Below the pieces are notes generated by a model. That model was not told the origin of the DNA. It ran no database searches and saw only the letters and a list, made by a program, of their open reading frames with translations. Made by a program: the position numbers and the translations under genes. From positions 62,001 to 126,000 of the forward strand of contig CAZYJL010000002.1 of NCBI GenBank assembly GCA_964647825.1: a stretch of 64,000 nt of DNA. The letters run 5' to 3'. This stretch comes from VFKI01 sp964647825 (GTDB lineage Bacteria > Pseudomonadota > Gammaproteobacteria > DSM-16500). Position 1 is the first letter of the stretch; each line of letters starts with the position of its first letter. Below are positions 31,979 to 40,273 of the stretch, one piece after another.

Positions 31979-34813
31979 ATGGAATCACATACCCTAAAAG
32001 ATCGCCCTGCTTTATCTGTTCATCCACTCAACCCAGATGCAATTGATATCACGCCCGGCACACTCAATGTGATCCGTCGAAACGGTACACTCACACCTTT
32101 CGACGCCAACAAAATCATTATTGCTATGACGAAAGCATTTTTAGCCATTGAAGGTGAAATGGCTGCAGACTCCGCACGTATTCATGAAACTGTCAGAGAC
32201 TTAGTCAAAAACATTACAGATACTTTCCATCGACGCTTACCCACCGGTGGCACCATTCATATTGAAGATATTCAAGATTTAGTTGAACTTGTTTTAATGC
32301 GTAAAGGCGAACACAAAGTCGCACGCGCCTACGTTTTATACCGCGAAGAAAGACGCAAAATTCGCGAAGAAGAACAGAAAAAAGCGGTTGCCGCAACAAT
32401 CAAACCAAAACTACATATTAAATTGGACGATGGTCATTTAGCACCTCTAGATATCGATGCCTTATCACAACGTGTACGTGCTGCTTGCGCAGGTTTATCC
32501 GATGTATCGCCAGAACATATTGTCAGTGACACACAACGCAATTTGTTTGATGGTGTTCCTGTGAAAGAAGTGAGCAAAGCGCTCATTATGTCTACACGTG
32601 TCTTAATCGAAAAAGAGCCTAATTATAGCTTTGTCGCTGCCCGTCTTTTATTAGATGATTTGCGAGCAGAAGCCTTGCAATTTCTCGCTATCCCGCTTTC
32701 CAATCATCCTGATGACACACAAGCGTTGTATACAAATTATCTAGAAAAATATATTGAAAAAGGCATTGCACTTGAATTACTCAGCCCCGAATTAAAAAAA
32801 TATAATTTAAAAAAACTTGCTGCTGCGCTTGTTCCCGAACGGGATTTACAATTTAACTACCTTGGCTTGCAAACACTTTACGATCGCTATTTTATTCATA
32901 GCCATGGCGTACGTTTCGAATTACCACAAGTTTTTTTCCTAAGAGTTGCGATGGGTTTAGCTATTAATGAAAAAGACCCTGACACACGTGCGATTGAATT
33001 TTATCATCTACTTTCTTCTTTTGATTTTATGAGTTCCACGCCCACACTTTTTAACTCGGGTACGCTGCGTCCACAACTTTCTAGTTGTTATCTCACCACT
33101 GTCCCAGATGATTTAGACGGCATTTTTGGTGCGATACGGGATAACGCTTTACTATCAAAATATGCGGGCGGTCTCGGTAATGATTGGACACCGGTACGTG
33201 CTATGGCTGCTACCATCAAAGGCACTAATGGCAAATCCTTAGGTGTCGTTCCTTTTTTAAGTGTTGCTAATGCAACAGCAGTCGCTGTCAATCAGGGTGG
33301 TAAAAGAAAAGGCGCAGTGTGTGCCTATCTCGAAACATGGCATCGCGACATCGAAGAGTTTCTTGAACTGCGCAAAAATACCGGTGATGAAAGACGCCGC
33401 ACCCACGACATGAATACAGCAAACTGGGTTCCCGATCTGTTCATGCAACGTGTTATTGAAGAAAAAGAATGGACCCTATTTTCACCGGATGAAACACCTG
33501 ACTTACACGATCTTTACGGTGATGCATTCACCCAAGCCTATATCGCCTACGAAGCAAAAGCAGCACGTGGCGAACTGAAAAATACAAAAAAAGTCTCCGC
33601 AGTTGCACTATGGCGAAAAATGCTTGGTATGTTATTCGAAACGGGTCATCCTTGGATAACATTTAAAGATGCTTGTAATCTACGTTCACCACAACAGCAT
33701 GTCGGCGTCGTACACAGCTCTAATTTATGCACAGAAATTACATTAAATACATCGCAAGATGAGATTGCTGTCTGTAATCTCGGTAGTATTAATTTAACTG
33801 CACATTTAACAGCAAATGGTCTCGATACCGAAAAATTACGTCGTACAATTCATACAGCTGTTCGCATGCTCGATAACGTGATTGATATTAACTACTATTC
33901 CGTTCCACAAGCACGTCAATCGAACTTAAAACATCGTCCAGTGGGACTCGGCTTAATGGGTTTCCAAGACGCGCTGTATGCACTAGGCCTCTCACCTGCT
34001 TCCGATGAAACCGTTGAATTTGCCGATCGTTCTATGGAAATCATCAGTTATTATGCTATCGAAGCATCGATGAAACTTGCGGCAGAACGCGGCCCTTATT
34101 CTACTTTCAATGGCTCACTTTGGAGTCAAGGAATACTGCCAATTGATTCAATTGAATTACTCGCAAAATCGCGTGGTGCATTGTTAGAACAAGACAGAAG
34201 CCAAACATTAGACTGGGATAGCTTACGTAAAGATGTCCAGAAAAATGGTATGCGTAATTCGAATGTACTGGCTATTGCACCAACTGCAACCATTGCAAAT
34301 ATCGTCGGCGTGTCACAATCCATTGAACCGACTTATCAAAATCTTTTTGTGAAATCAAATTTGTCTGGCGAATTTACTATTATTAATCCATGGCTCGTTG
34401 CCGATCTAAAAAAAGCAGGGTTATGGGATGATGTGATGGTTAATGATTTAAAATATTACAATGGTAGTGTGGCACAAATTAGTCGCATTCCAGATGCTTT
34501 AAAAACACGCTATGCAACGGCATTTGAAATCGATCCAAATTGGCTCATTGAAGCAGCATCACGTCGGCAAAAATGGATTGATCAAGCACAGTCACTGAAT
34601 CTTTATATGGCGCAACCTTCTGGTAAAAAGCTTGATCAACTGTATCGGCTCGCTTTTATTCGTGGATTAAAAACCACTTATTATTTACGTAGCATGGGTG
34701 CAACACATACAGAAAAATCTACCATTCATGATAGTGCATTGAATGCAGTAGCAGCAGAACAAGCTCCAAAAGCTTGCCTTATTACAGACCCTGATTGTGA
34801 AGCCTGCCAATAA
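31979..34813 (+). CDS. nrdA: Class Ia ribonucleoside-diphosphate reductase alpha subunit
   Basis: Reduces ribonucleoside diphosphates to deoxy forms, with the radical supplied by NrdB. The 944-residue product is longer than E. coli NrdA (761). The N-terminus has an ATP-cone (VIRRNGTLTPFDANKIIIAM onward) plus a second, weaker cone-like segment (KLDDGHLAPLDIDALSQRVR), as in Pseudomonas enzymes. Catalytic stretches include STPTLFNSGTLRPQLSSCYL, SNLCTEITLNTSQDEIAVCN, PTATIANIVGVSQSIEP and the redox C-terminus DPDCEACQ. The frame reaches a TTG at 31958, but ATG 31979 follows GGAGAGG. NrdR boxes lie upstream. Confidence 0.96.
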   Translation: MESHTLKDRPALSVHPLNPDAIDITPGTLNVIRRNGTLTPFDANKIIIAMTKAFLAIEGEMAADSARIHETVRDLVKNITDTFHRRLPTGGTIHIEDIQDLVELVLMRKGEHKVARAYVLYREERRKIREEEQKKAVAATIKPKLHIKLDDGHLAPLDIDALSQRVRAACAGLSDVSPEHIVSDTQRNLFDGVPVKEVSKALIMSTRVLIEKEPNYSFVAARLLLDDLRAEALQFLAIPLSNHPDDTQALYTNYLEKYIEKGIALELLSPELKKYNLKKLAAALVPERDLQFNYLGLQTLYDRYFIHSHGVRFELPQVFFLRVAMGLAINEKDPDTRAIEFYHLLSSFDFMSSTPTLFNSGTLRPQLSSCYLTTVPDDLDGIFGAIRDNALLSKYAGGLGNDWTPVRAMAATIKGTNGKSLGVVPFLSVANATAVAVNQGGKRKGAVCAYLETWHRDIEEFLELRKNTGDERRRTHDMNTANWVPDLFMQRVIEEKEWTLFSPDETPDLHDLYGDAFTQAYIAYEAKAARGELKNTKKVSAVALWRKMLGMLFETGHPWITFKDACNLRSPQQHVGVVHSSNLCTEITLNTSQDEIAVCNLGSINLTAHLTANGLDTEKLRRTIHTAVRMLDNVIDINYYSVPQARQSNLKHRPVGLGLMGFQDALYALGLSPASDETVEFADRSMEIISYYAIEASMKLAAERGPYSTFNGSLWSQGILPIDSIELLAKSRGALLEQDRSQTLDWDSLRKDVQKNGMRNSNVLAIAPTATIANIVGVSQSIEPTYQNLFVKSNLSGEFTIINPWLVADLKKAGLWDDVMVNDLKYYNGSVAQISRIPDALKTRYATAFEIDPNWLIEAASRRQKWIDQAQSLNLYMAQPSGKKLDQLYRLAFIRGLKTTYYLRSMGATHTEKSTIHDSALNAVAAEQAPKACLITDPDCEACQ

Positions 34814-34831
34814 TTTTAAGAGGACACGACT

Positions 34832-35932
34832 ATGTCAGAAGTGAACACAGCAGAAAATCGATATGCACCGATTAATGGCGCCACCGGCCTTGAAGCGATT
34901 GAAATGGGTGCCGCACGCATTCAAGTGGACGATAAAAAAATTATCAACTGTCGTGCAGACTTGAACCAATTAGTGCCTTTTAAATATAAATGGGCATGGC
35001 AAAAATACCTTGATGGGTGTGCAAATCATTGGATGCCAAATGAAATTAACATGGCTGCGGATGTGGCACTCTGGAAAAGTCGCGACGGCTTAACCGAAGA
35101 TGAGCGCTTAATTATCATGCGTAATCTTGGGTTTTTTTCTACAGCTGATTCATTGGTTGCAAATAATCTTGTATTAGCTGTCTATCGCCATATTACAAAT
35201 CCAGAATGTCGTCAGTATTTATTGCGTCAAGCATTTGAAGAAGCATTGCATACCCACGCGTATCAGCATGTGATTCAAAGCTTAGGTATGGATGAAGCAG
35301 AAGTTTTTAATATGTACCGAGAAGTCCCAGCTGTCGCAAAAAAGGCAGCATGGTCTTTACCCTATACGCAAAGTCTTGGCGATCCTGAATTTAAAACCGG
35401 TACACCTGAAAATGATCAACGTTTACTACGTGATTTAATTGCGTTTTATGTCATTTTTGAAGGGATTTTCTTTTATGTCGGTTTCACACAAGTACTCTCT
35501 ATGGGTAGACGTAACTGCATGACTGGCACATCGGAACAATTCCAATATATTTTGCGTGATGAATCGATGCATCTAAATTTTGGTATCGATGTAATCAATC
35601 AAATTAAAATTGAAAATCCGCATTTATGGACAGAAGATTTCAAACGTGAAGCCATTCGCATGATTCATGAAGGCGTTGATTTAGAGTACCAATATGCCAT
35701 TGATACCATGCCACGTGGCATTTTAGGAATGAATTCTGCAATGTTTCGTGAATATTTAGAATTTATCGCGAACCGCCGCTGCGCACAGATCGGGCTTGAG
35801 CAACAATTTCCTGGCGCCAGCAATCCTTTCCCATGGATGAGTGAAATGATGGATTTAAAGAAAGAAAAAAACTTTTTTGAAACCCGTGTCACTGAATATC
35901 AAACAGGTGGCGCACTTAACTGGGATGAATAA
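34832..35932 (+). CDS. nrdB: Class Ia ribonucleoside-diphosphate reductase beta subunit
   Basis: Houses the di-iron centre and tyrosyl radical for NrdA. The 366 residues match E. coli NrdB (376). Iron ligands are visible in FFSTADSLVANN (Asp) and QAFEEALHTHAYQHV (Glu and His), with the radical tyrosine as the Tyr of HTHAY. The second set is in IFEGIFFYVGF and LRDESMHLNFG. The C-terminus YQTGGALNWDE carries the tyrosine for radical transfer. The gene follows nrdA by 18 bp with its own AAGAGGA. The retained Tyr argues against the class Ic form seen in Chlamydia. Confidence 0.96.
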   Translation: MSEVNTAENRYAPINGATGLEAIEMGAARIQVDDKKIINCRADLNQLVPFKYKWAWQKYLDGCANHWMPNEINMAADVALWKSRDGLTEDERLIIMRNLGFFSTADSLVANNLVLAVYRHITNPECRQYLLRQAFEEALHTHAYQHVIQSLGMDEAEVFNMYREVPAVAKKAAWSLPYTQSLGDPEFKTGTPENDQRLLRDLIAFYVIFEGIFFYVGFTQVLSMGRRNCMTGTSEQFQYILRDESMHLNFGIDVINQIKIENPHLWTEDFKREAIRMIHEGVDLEYQYAIDTMPRGILGMNSAMFREYLEFIANRRCAQIGLEQQFPGASNPFPWMSEMMDLKKEKNFFETRVTEYQTGGALNWDE

Positions 35933-35939
35933 AACTCAT

Positions 35940-35960
35940 TCACTAATAAGAGGTTAGTGA
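35940..35960 (+). terminator. Weak stem-loop after nrdB
   Basis: TCACTAA (35940-35946), 7-nt loop, TTAGTGA (35954-35960), followed by TTAATTAAC. It is a short A+T-rich stem 8 nt after the nrdB stop. A second stem, CCGGGTA/TACCCGG, lies at about 35978-36015. Either may end the nrdAB transcript. Confidence 0.4.
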
Positions 35961-36043
35961 TTAATTAACTATAAAACACCGGGTAGTTGGCACAGCTTGA
36001 TTGCTACTTACCCGGACAGTTTATGTAAAATTAGATCAAAAAA

Positions 36044-36072
36044 TTGACAGGACAAAGAATACACGATAGAAT
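36044..36072 (+). promoter_or_regulatory. Sigma-70 promoter of the small exported protein
   Basis: TTGACA (36044-36049, perfect), 17-nt spacer, TAGAAT (36067-36072). The start point would be near 36079, about 50 nt before ATG 36128. Confidence 0.75.
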
Positions 36073-36127
36073 TCTGATGGCTTTAGCGTGAGATAGTAAC
36101 AACTTACTGAAAATTAAGGAGAAAACT

Positions 36128-36331
36128 ATGCAACGACCGCTCTTCTCATTCATGTTGATGTTTTCGTTGTTCCTTTCACAAGGCGCACTTGCAGGCAATG
36201 CTAACAGCATTGGTAATGCGATCCTAAAAGGCGTACAAAGCCACACTAACCCTAGCACCAGCTCACCCAGCACAAAACCAGGTAGCACAATTTATGGTGG
36301 CAAAGATTTTTCACATATGATTATTGCTTAG
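36128..36331 (+). CDS. Small exported protein, unknown function
   Basis: The 67-residue frame has a near-consensus promoter (36044-36072) and AAGGAG 7 nt before ATG 36128, so expression is likely. The first 22 residues are a good signal peptide (RPLFSFMLMFSLFLSQGALA), leaving a mature peptide of about 45 residues. This is rich in Ser, Thr, Asn and Gly (SHTNPSTSSPSTKPGSTIYG) and has no cysteine, so it is not a lipoprotein or a disulfide peptide. No family is recognised. Confidence 0.7.
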   Translation: MQRPLFSFMLMFSLFLSQGALAGNANSIGNAILKGVQSHTNPSTSSPSTKPGSTIYGGKDFSHMIIA

Positions 36332-36420
36332 AAATAATAGATCTATAGTAGATATATAATAATAGATACATAGAATTTAAATTTTATTACTAAGCAAGTC
36401 ATCATTACAAATCACATGAT

Positions 36421-37854
36421 TTATTTTTTTCGTGCAAATCGAGTGATATTTTTCTCATCCTTCATTTCTAATTCTTCTGATTGTAAAGCAACAAGCGAAT
36501 GGTCAAACAATCTTAGGCCATTGCTACGATGAGACATGCTTACTGAGTCTTGTACAAAGCCTCTTCCAGCGGCGAATATGTGTCCTGAAGATTTCGACGC
36601 TTGCTGCTGTTGTATATCACTACTAAATTTTTCTCGTTGTGCTTGCTGAAACAGCTCAAATTCCTGTTGTTGTTTTTGCTGAAATAAGAAAAAATCTTTC
36701 TCTAGGCGTTGAAAAAAATCATTGTCAGGTGCTTCTGCTGGATAATCTTCCTTAGATTCCATCACCAATAAAGAAGACGTACGTACTGCTTCAGCACTTG
36801 CTGTGAAAGCAGCCCTAACTAAAAGCTGATACTTTTCCTCTTCTTGCTTTACAAATTTACCTACTAAGCTTTTAAGATCCCAGTTAGTCTCATGCTTTAT
36901 TTCTTCAGCGCTAATTAGCTCTTTTCGAGTGACTGGACAAAGAAAAGTTTCACCTTCACTTGCTAGTTTGTCTCTCACCCACCTCGCAACATTCATGCCT
37001 GTTGACAGAGTCACAGGTTGATTGTCAGGTTTTTCACCAAATAATATTTTGGAAACAGGACAAATAAATTCTACCGGTATTTCTTTACACTCAATCGCAT
37101 CTAAACGTTCTTGCAAATCATCTTTTGAAGAAAACACCTGCTGATCAAATGACTGATGCGAATTATTTTCAACGCTTGGCATACCAAACAAGGCAGCAAT
37201 ATGTTGATGACCAAATCGCTGCGCTTCCTGTGCTGCCGTGCGATTATTGTTGTTTTGATGATATATATCGATACCTTGAACAGCCATCAGCAATTCGACA
37301 ATGGCAGTGTGGCCCTGCGCACTAGCCATTATTAACGCTGTGTTGCCATAAGCATTGCTAGCATTAATACTCTCAATGCTTAAGTCATTCAACAAGCGTC
37401 TAGCAATCTCAATGTGGCCCTGTGCACAAGCCATCATCAGTGCCGACTCACCATGACGATTAACAATACTTGCATTAATGTGCCTAGCACTTAACAATCG
37501 GTCAACAATTGCTAAAAAACCGCGTTCTGATGCCACGATTAATGCTGTATTGCCATCAACATTCACCGCATTTATATCAACATTGACCCTCAAACCAAAA
37601 GGGCTCGCCAAGGATTCGACCATCTGAAAATCACCAGACTCGGCAGCTAAGATCAAGAGCGTGCTACCGTTACCTCCAAACAAGGTAACATCAAAGTCAA
37701 AATCAAGGTTGTGGCGGTTTCGAGAAATATAAGAATGCATGATGGCCAACTGCTCATCATCATTACCAGCAGCTTCTTCAATCCTTCTCAGTAAATCCAC
37801 TTGGCTTTCAATTATTTGTTCTGGAACATTTGATCGACTAAATTTATTACCCAT
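36421..37854 (-). CDS. Ankyrin-repeat / U-box protein with N-myristoylation motif, candidate effector
   Basis: The frame reaches a GTG at 37869, but ATG 37854 is more likely and gives the N-terminus MGNKFSRS, matching the eukaryotic myristoylation consensus MGxxxS. The 477-residue product has about four ankyrin repeats (residues about 62-203, such as NTALIVASERGFLAIVDRLL and NTALIMASAQGHTAIVELLM). A U-box lies at about 259-335 (IPVEFICPVSKILFGE, PVTLSTGMNVARWVRDKL, FLCPVTRKEL, NWDLKSLVGKFV), then a Gln-rich coiled coil (about 375-425). A U-box recruits E2 enzymes, which bacteria lack, so action inside a eukaryotic host is likely; Legionella LubX is a precedent. Confidence 0.82.
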   Translation of the reverse strand: MGNKFSRSNVPEQIIESQVDLLRRIEEAAGNDDEQLAIMHSYISRNRHNLDFDFDVTLFGGNGSTLLILAAESGDFQMVESLASPFGLRVNVDINAVNVDGNTALIVASERGFLAIVDRLLSARHINASIVNRHGESALMMACAQGHIEIARRLLNDLSIESINASNAYGNTALIMASAQGHTAIVELLMAVQGIDIYHQNNNNRTAAQEAQRFGHQHIAALFGMPSVENNSHQSFDQQVFSSKDDLQERLDAIECKEIPVEFICPVSKILFGEKPDNQPVTLSTGMNVARWVRDKLASEGETFLCPVTRKELISAEEIKHETNWDLKSLVGKFVKQEEEKYQLLVRAAFTASAEAVRTSSLLVMESKEDYPAEAPDNDFFQRLEKDFFLFQQKQQQEFELFQQAQREKFSSDIQQQQASKSSGHIFAAGRGFVQDSVSMSHRSNGLRLFDHSLVALQSEELEMKDEKNITRFARKK

Positions 37855-38080
37855 TATTATTTTTCTCACTTATATTTTTTATAAAAGAAATTTCACCCAC
37901 GATATAAAAAAGTAGGAAAAAAGAAAAAAATTATATATTCATAACAAACAAGAACGAAATTACACTGTTGATAAAGAAAAATTTTACTAAAAAAACTCTA
38001 CAGAGTGGTAAATGACTATTAAATCTTTAAATTAACCAATTAAAAAAATCAAAATTAAATAAAAATAATTTTTATCAATA

Positions 38081-39589
38081 CTATGAATGCGTCACATTAA
38101 TCTTTGCATTTGCTATTAAACTTGTTTGATAAGAATCATATTCTAATTCGGCAATTGATTCTTGTAAGTTTTTAGCAGCCTGCTGATAAGCAGCTGAAGA
38201 AGAATCTAATTTTTCTGCTGAACTCATCGCTTTTAAAATGACAATTGCATAGCCATTGTTTAATTTTACGGAAGCAACAGAAGAAGGCTTGGGTAGCTGA
38301 AACGCTTTTTGCAAAACCGCCTCATCTATTTTTTTACTTGGATCTTCTCTCTCAATAAAACCAGTTTCTTTTACCACTAAACGATAGTTGCTTGCAACAT
38401 CAGCAAGTGACATTTTGCCTTGACGTAACTGCTGAACAATACTCTCAACAAACTTTGCTAGCTTCTCTTGATTACGTTGCGCTTCTATCATAGCCACAAT
38501 TTTTTTACGAACACTTGTGATTGGCAGAATCGTTTCGGGTGTGTGTTCTTTTACTCGCAACACAATCACACGATTTGCATCAACTTCAATGACATCACTA
38601 TTATTACCTTGCGTTTTCACATCGTCAGAAAATGCAGCATCACGCACAGATGCTATAGAAGAAATATCATTTTTATTGCCGATATTTTTTTCAAAAAAAT
38701 CCGTTGATTTAATTGATAATCCTAGTGATTTCGCGGCGGAAACTAAGCTCTCAGGATGCTCGTAAACTAAACTAGCTAATTTCTCTCTTAACTCACTAAA
38801 TTTTGGATCAGCGATATCTTTATTTTCTGTTTTTGAATGATTTGCATCTTTTTTAGGTTGTGCAATTAATTCAATATAATCAACTTTGACTTTTTCAGGC
38901 TGAAAGAAATCGTTTTTATGGGCATCATAAAACGCCTGAATATCAGACTCACTTACTATATTATTAATAGTATTTTGCTTATTATTTTTATCAGAAAAAT
39001 AATTTCCCGGAATAACGAACCAATCTATATTTCTTTTTTGTTTTAAAAGTGATATCGCACGAACTACTTCATCTGACAATACAAAAGCAGAAGAAAAAAT
39101 TCCAGTTCTTTGCTGGTTAAAGATAAGCGAGGTTTTAATCAGATCAATAAATGCATCAGGTGTATACAACATCGTTGCTAAGGCATTTCCAAAACGAGAG
39201 GGTGAAAAGAAACCATTTTCTTGGAACTGAGGCATGGCTTGCAAAAAACTTTCTACCTGCTGAGATGAAATACGATAGTGCATAGCATAGGCTGCTTGCT
39301 TCAACGCAACATTATTTAGCAACATCACTAATGCACGTGATTTTAATTCAGCCGAAGAGAAAGTGGCTTTACCACCAGAATTTAATTCTATTTGACGCTG
39401 CAACCGCTCTGTTTCCAACGCAAGCTGTGAACGGTTAATCTCTGCACCATTTACCGTCGCAACGACCTGATTATCACCAGTGGAAGTCAGGTAATAATGA
39501 ATTCCCCACAGAGCAAATGACAAGATAAGAATTGATATAATGATACCGGCTATCCAGCCGTGTGTGCGATCGCGTATTTCCTGCAGCAT
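38081..39589 (-). CDS. ppiD: PpiD-like periplasmic folding factor lacking the parvulin domain
   Basis: Inner-membrane-anchored chaperone that helps proteins emerging from SecYEG. The 502-residue product has one membrane segment (residues about 11-33, GWIAGIIISILILSFALWGI) and the N-terminal chaperone region (VATVNGAEINRSQLALETER, QFQENGFFSPSRFGNAL). The C-terminal part contains RVIVLRVKEHTPETILPITS. E. coli PpiD has 623 residues. The missing length lies where the parvulin domain belongs: PEKVKVDYIELIAQPKK is followed almost at once by the segment after the domain (FSELREKLASLVYEHPESLV). It lies downstream of the hup/tRNA cluster, as in E. coli. Confidence 0.87.
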   Translation of the reverse strand: MLQEIRDRTHGWIAGIIISILILSFALWGIHYYLTSTGDNQVVATVNGAEINRSQLALETERLQRQIELNSGGKATFSSAELKSRALVMLLNNVALKQAAYAMHYRISSQQVESFLQAMPQFQENGFFSPSRFGNALATMLYTPDAFIDLIKTSLIFNQQRTGIFSSAFVLSDEVVRAISLLKQKRNIDWFVIPGNYFSDKNNKQNTINNIVSESDIQAFYDAHKNDFFQPEKVKVDYIELIAQPKKDANHSKTENKDIADPKFSELREKLASLVYEHPESLVSAAKSLGLSIKSTDFFEKNIGNKNDISSIASVRDAAFSDDVKTQGNNSDVIEVDANRVIVLRVKEHTPETILPITSVRKKIVAMIEAQRNQEKLAKFVESIVQQLRQGKMSLADVASNYRLVVKETGFIEREDPSKKIDEAVLQKAFQLPKPSSVASVKLNNGYAIVILKAMSSAEKLDSSSAAYQQAAKNLQESIAELEYDSYQTSLIANAKINVTHS

Positions 39590-39629
39590 GTTTAACGCCT
39601 GGTCTTTAATACAAGCTGTTTATAAATTA

Positions 39630-39706
39630 TGGCGGAGTGGACGGGACTCGAACCCGCGACCCCCGGCGTGACAGGCCGGTATTCTAACCAACTGAACTAC
39701 CACTCC
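39630..39706 (-). tRNA. tRNA-Asp (anticodon GUC)
   Basis: The minus strand gives GGAGTGGTAGTTCAGTTGGT at the 5' end, anticodon loop CCTGTCACG, T arm GGGTTCGAGTCCC and an encoded CCA (39632-39630). The acceptor stem GGAGTGG/CCACTCC is perfect. Confidence 0.97.
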
Positions 39707-39742
39707 TGATAGTTTTTACACTTTGTTATCTTTTTTCTTGCT

Positions 39743-39818
39743 TGGTGGGTGCTGAGGGGCTCGAACCCCCGACCCTCGCCGTGTAAAGGCGATGCTCTAC
39801 CAACTGAGCTAAACACCC
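39743..39818 (-). tRNA. tRNA-Val (anticodon UAC)
   Basis: The minus strand gives GGGTGTTTAGCTCAGTTGGT, anticodon loop CTTTACACG, T arm GGGTTCGAGCCC and an encoded CCA. The acceptor stem pairs with one G-U. It lies between hup and tRNA-Asp, the gammaproteobacterial hup-tRNA-ppiD order. Confidence 0.97.
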
Positions 39819-39852
39819 CGGATCACGTTATACGTGATTCTGATTCAATTTT

Positions 39853-40146
39853 CTATTCTTCTTTTACTAAATCTTCTTTTACTGCGTCTTTCAGTGCTTT
39901 ACCTGCTTTAAACCCAACCACTTTAGCCGCTTTGATATTAATTTCTTGGCCTGTTTGGGGATTACGTCCTTTTCTCGCTGCACGTTCTTTTACAACGAAT
40001 GTTCCAAAATTGACAAGTACGACAGGTTCATCTTTTTTTAATGACAATGTAATTGCATCAATTAACGCAGCGACCGCACGCTCTGCTGCTGCACGCGTCA
40101 GCTCTGCTCGATTTGCAATAAATTCAACAATCTCTGTCTTATTCAT
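39853..40146 (-). CDS. hupB: DNA-binding protein HU
   Basis: Histone-like dimer that bends DNA and organises the nucleoid. The 97 residues (90 in E. coli) start MNKTEIVEFIANRAELTRAA. They include LVNFGTFVVKERAARKGRNP with the arm motif GRNPQTGQEI and end with a short acidic tail KEDLVKEE. The frame extends to 40182, but ATG 40146 follows TAGGGGA. It follows lon on the same strand. Confidence 0.95.
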   Translation of the reverse strand: MNKTEIVEFIANRAELTRAAAERAVAALIDAITLSLKKDEPVVLVNFGTFVVKERAARKGRNPQTGQEINIKAAKVVGFKAGKALKDAVKEDLVKEE

Positions 40147-40273
40147 ATATCCCCTAATTTTTCTATCCGTGGTTGAGATCATTTAAGGGGGCATTTTTCA
40201 TCCCTTTTCCCCCTACCAATAATTGAAGTGTGATTTATACCAACAGCAGGAAATGCCTGTCAAGCAAAGGATA

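Noticed and set aside
34832..35932. Class Ic (Tyr-less, Mn/Fe) ribonucleotide reductase beta subunit
   Set aside because: The Glu-x-x-His block is followed by Ala-Tyr (LHTHAYQH), so the radical tyrosine is present.
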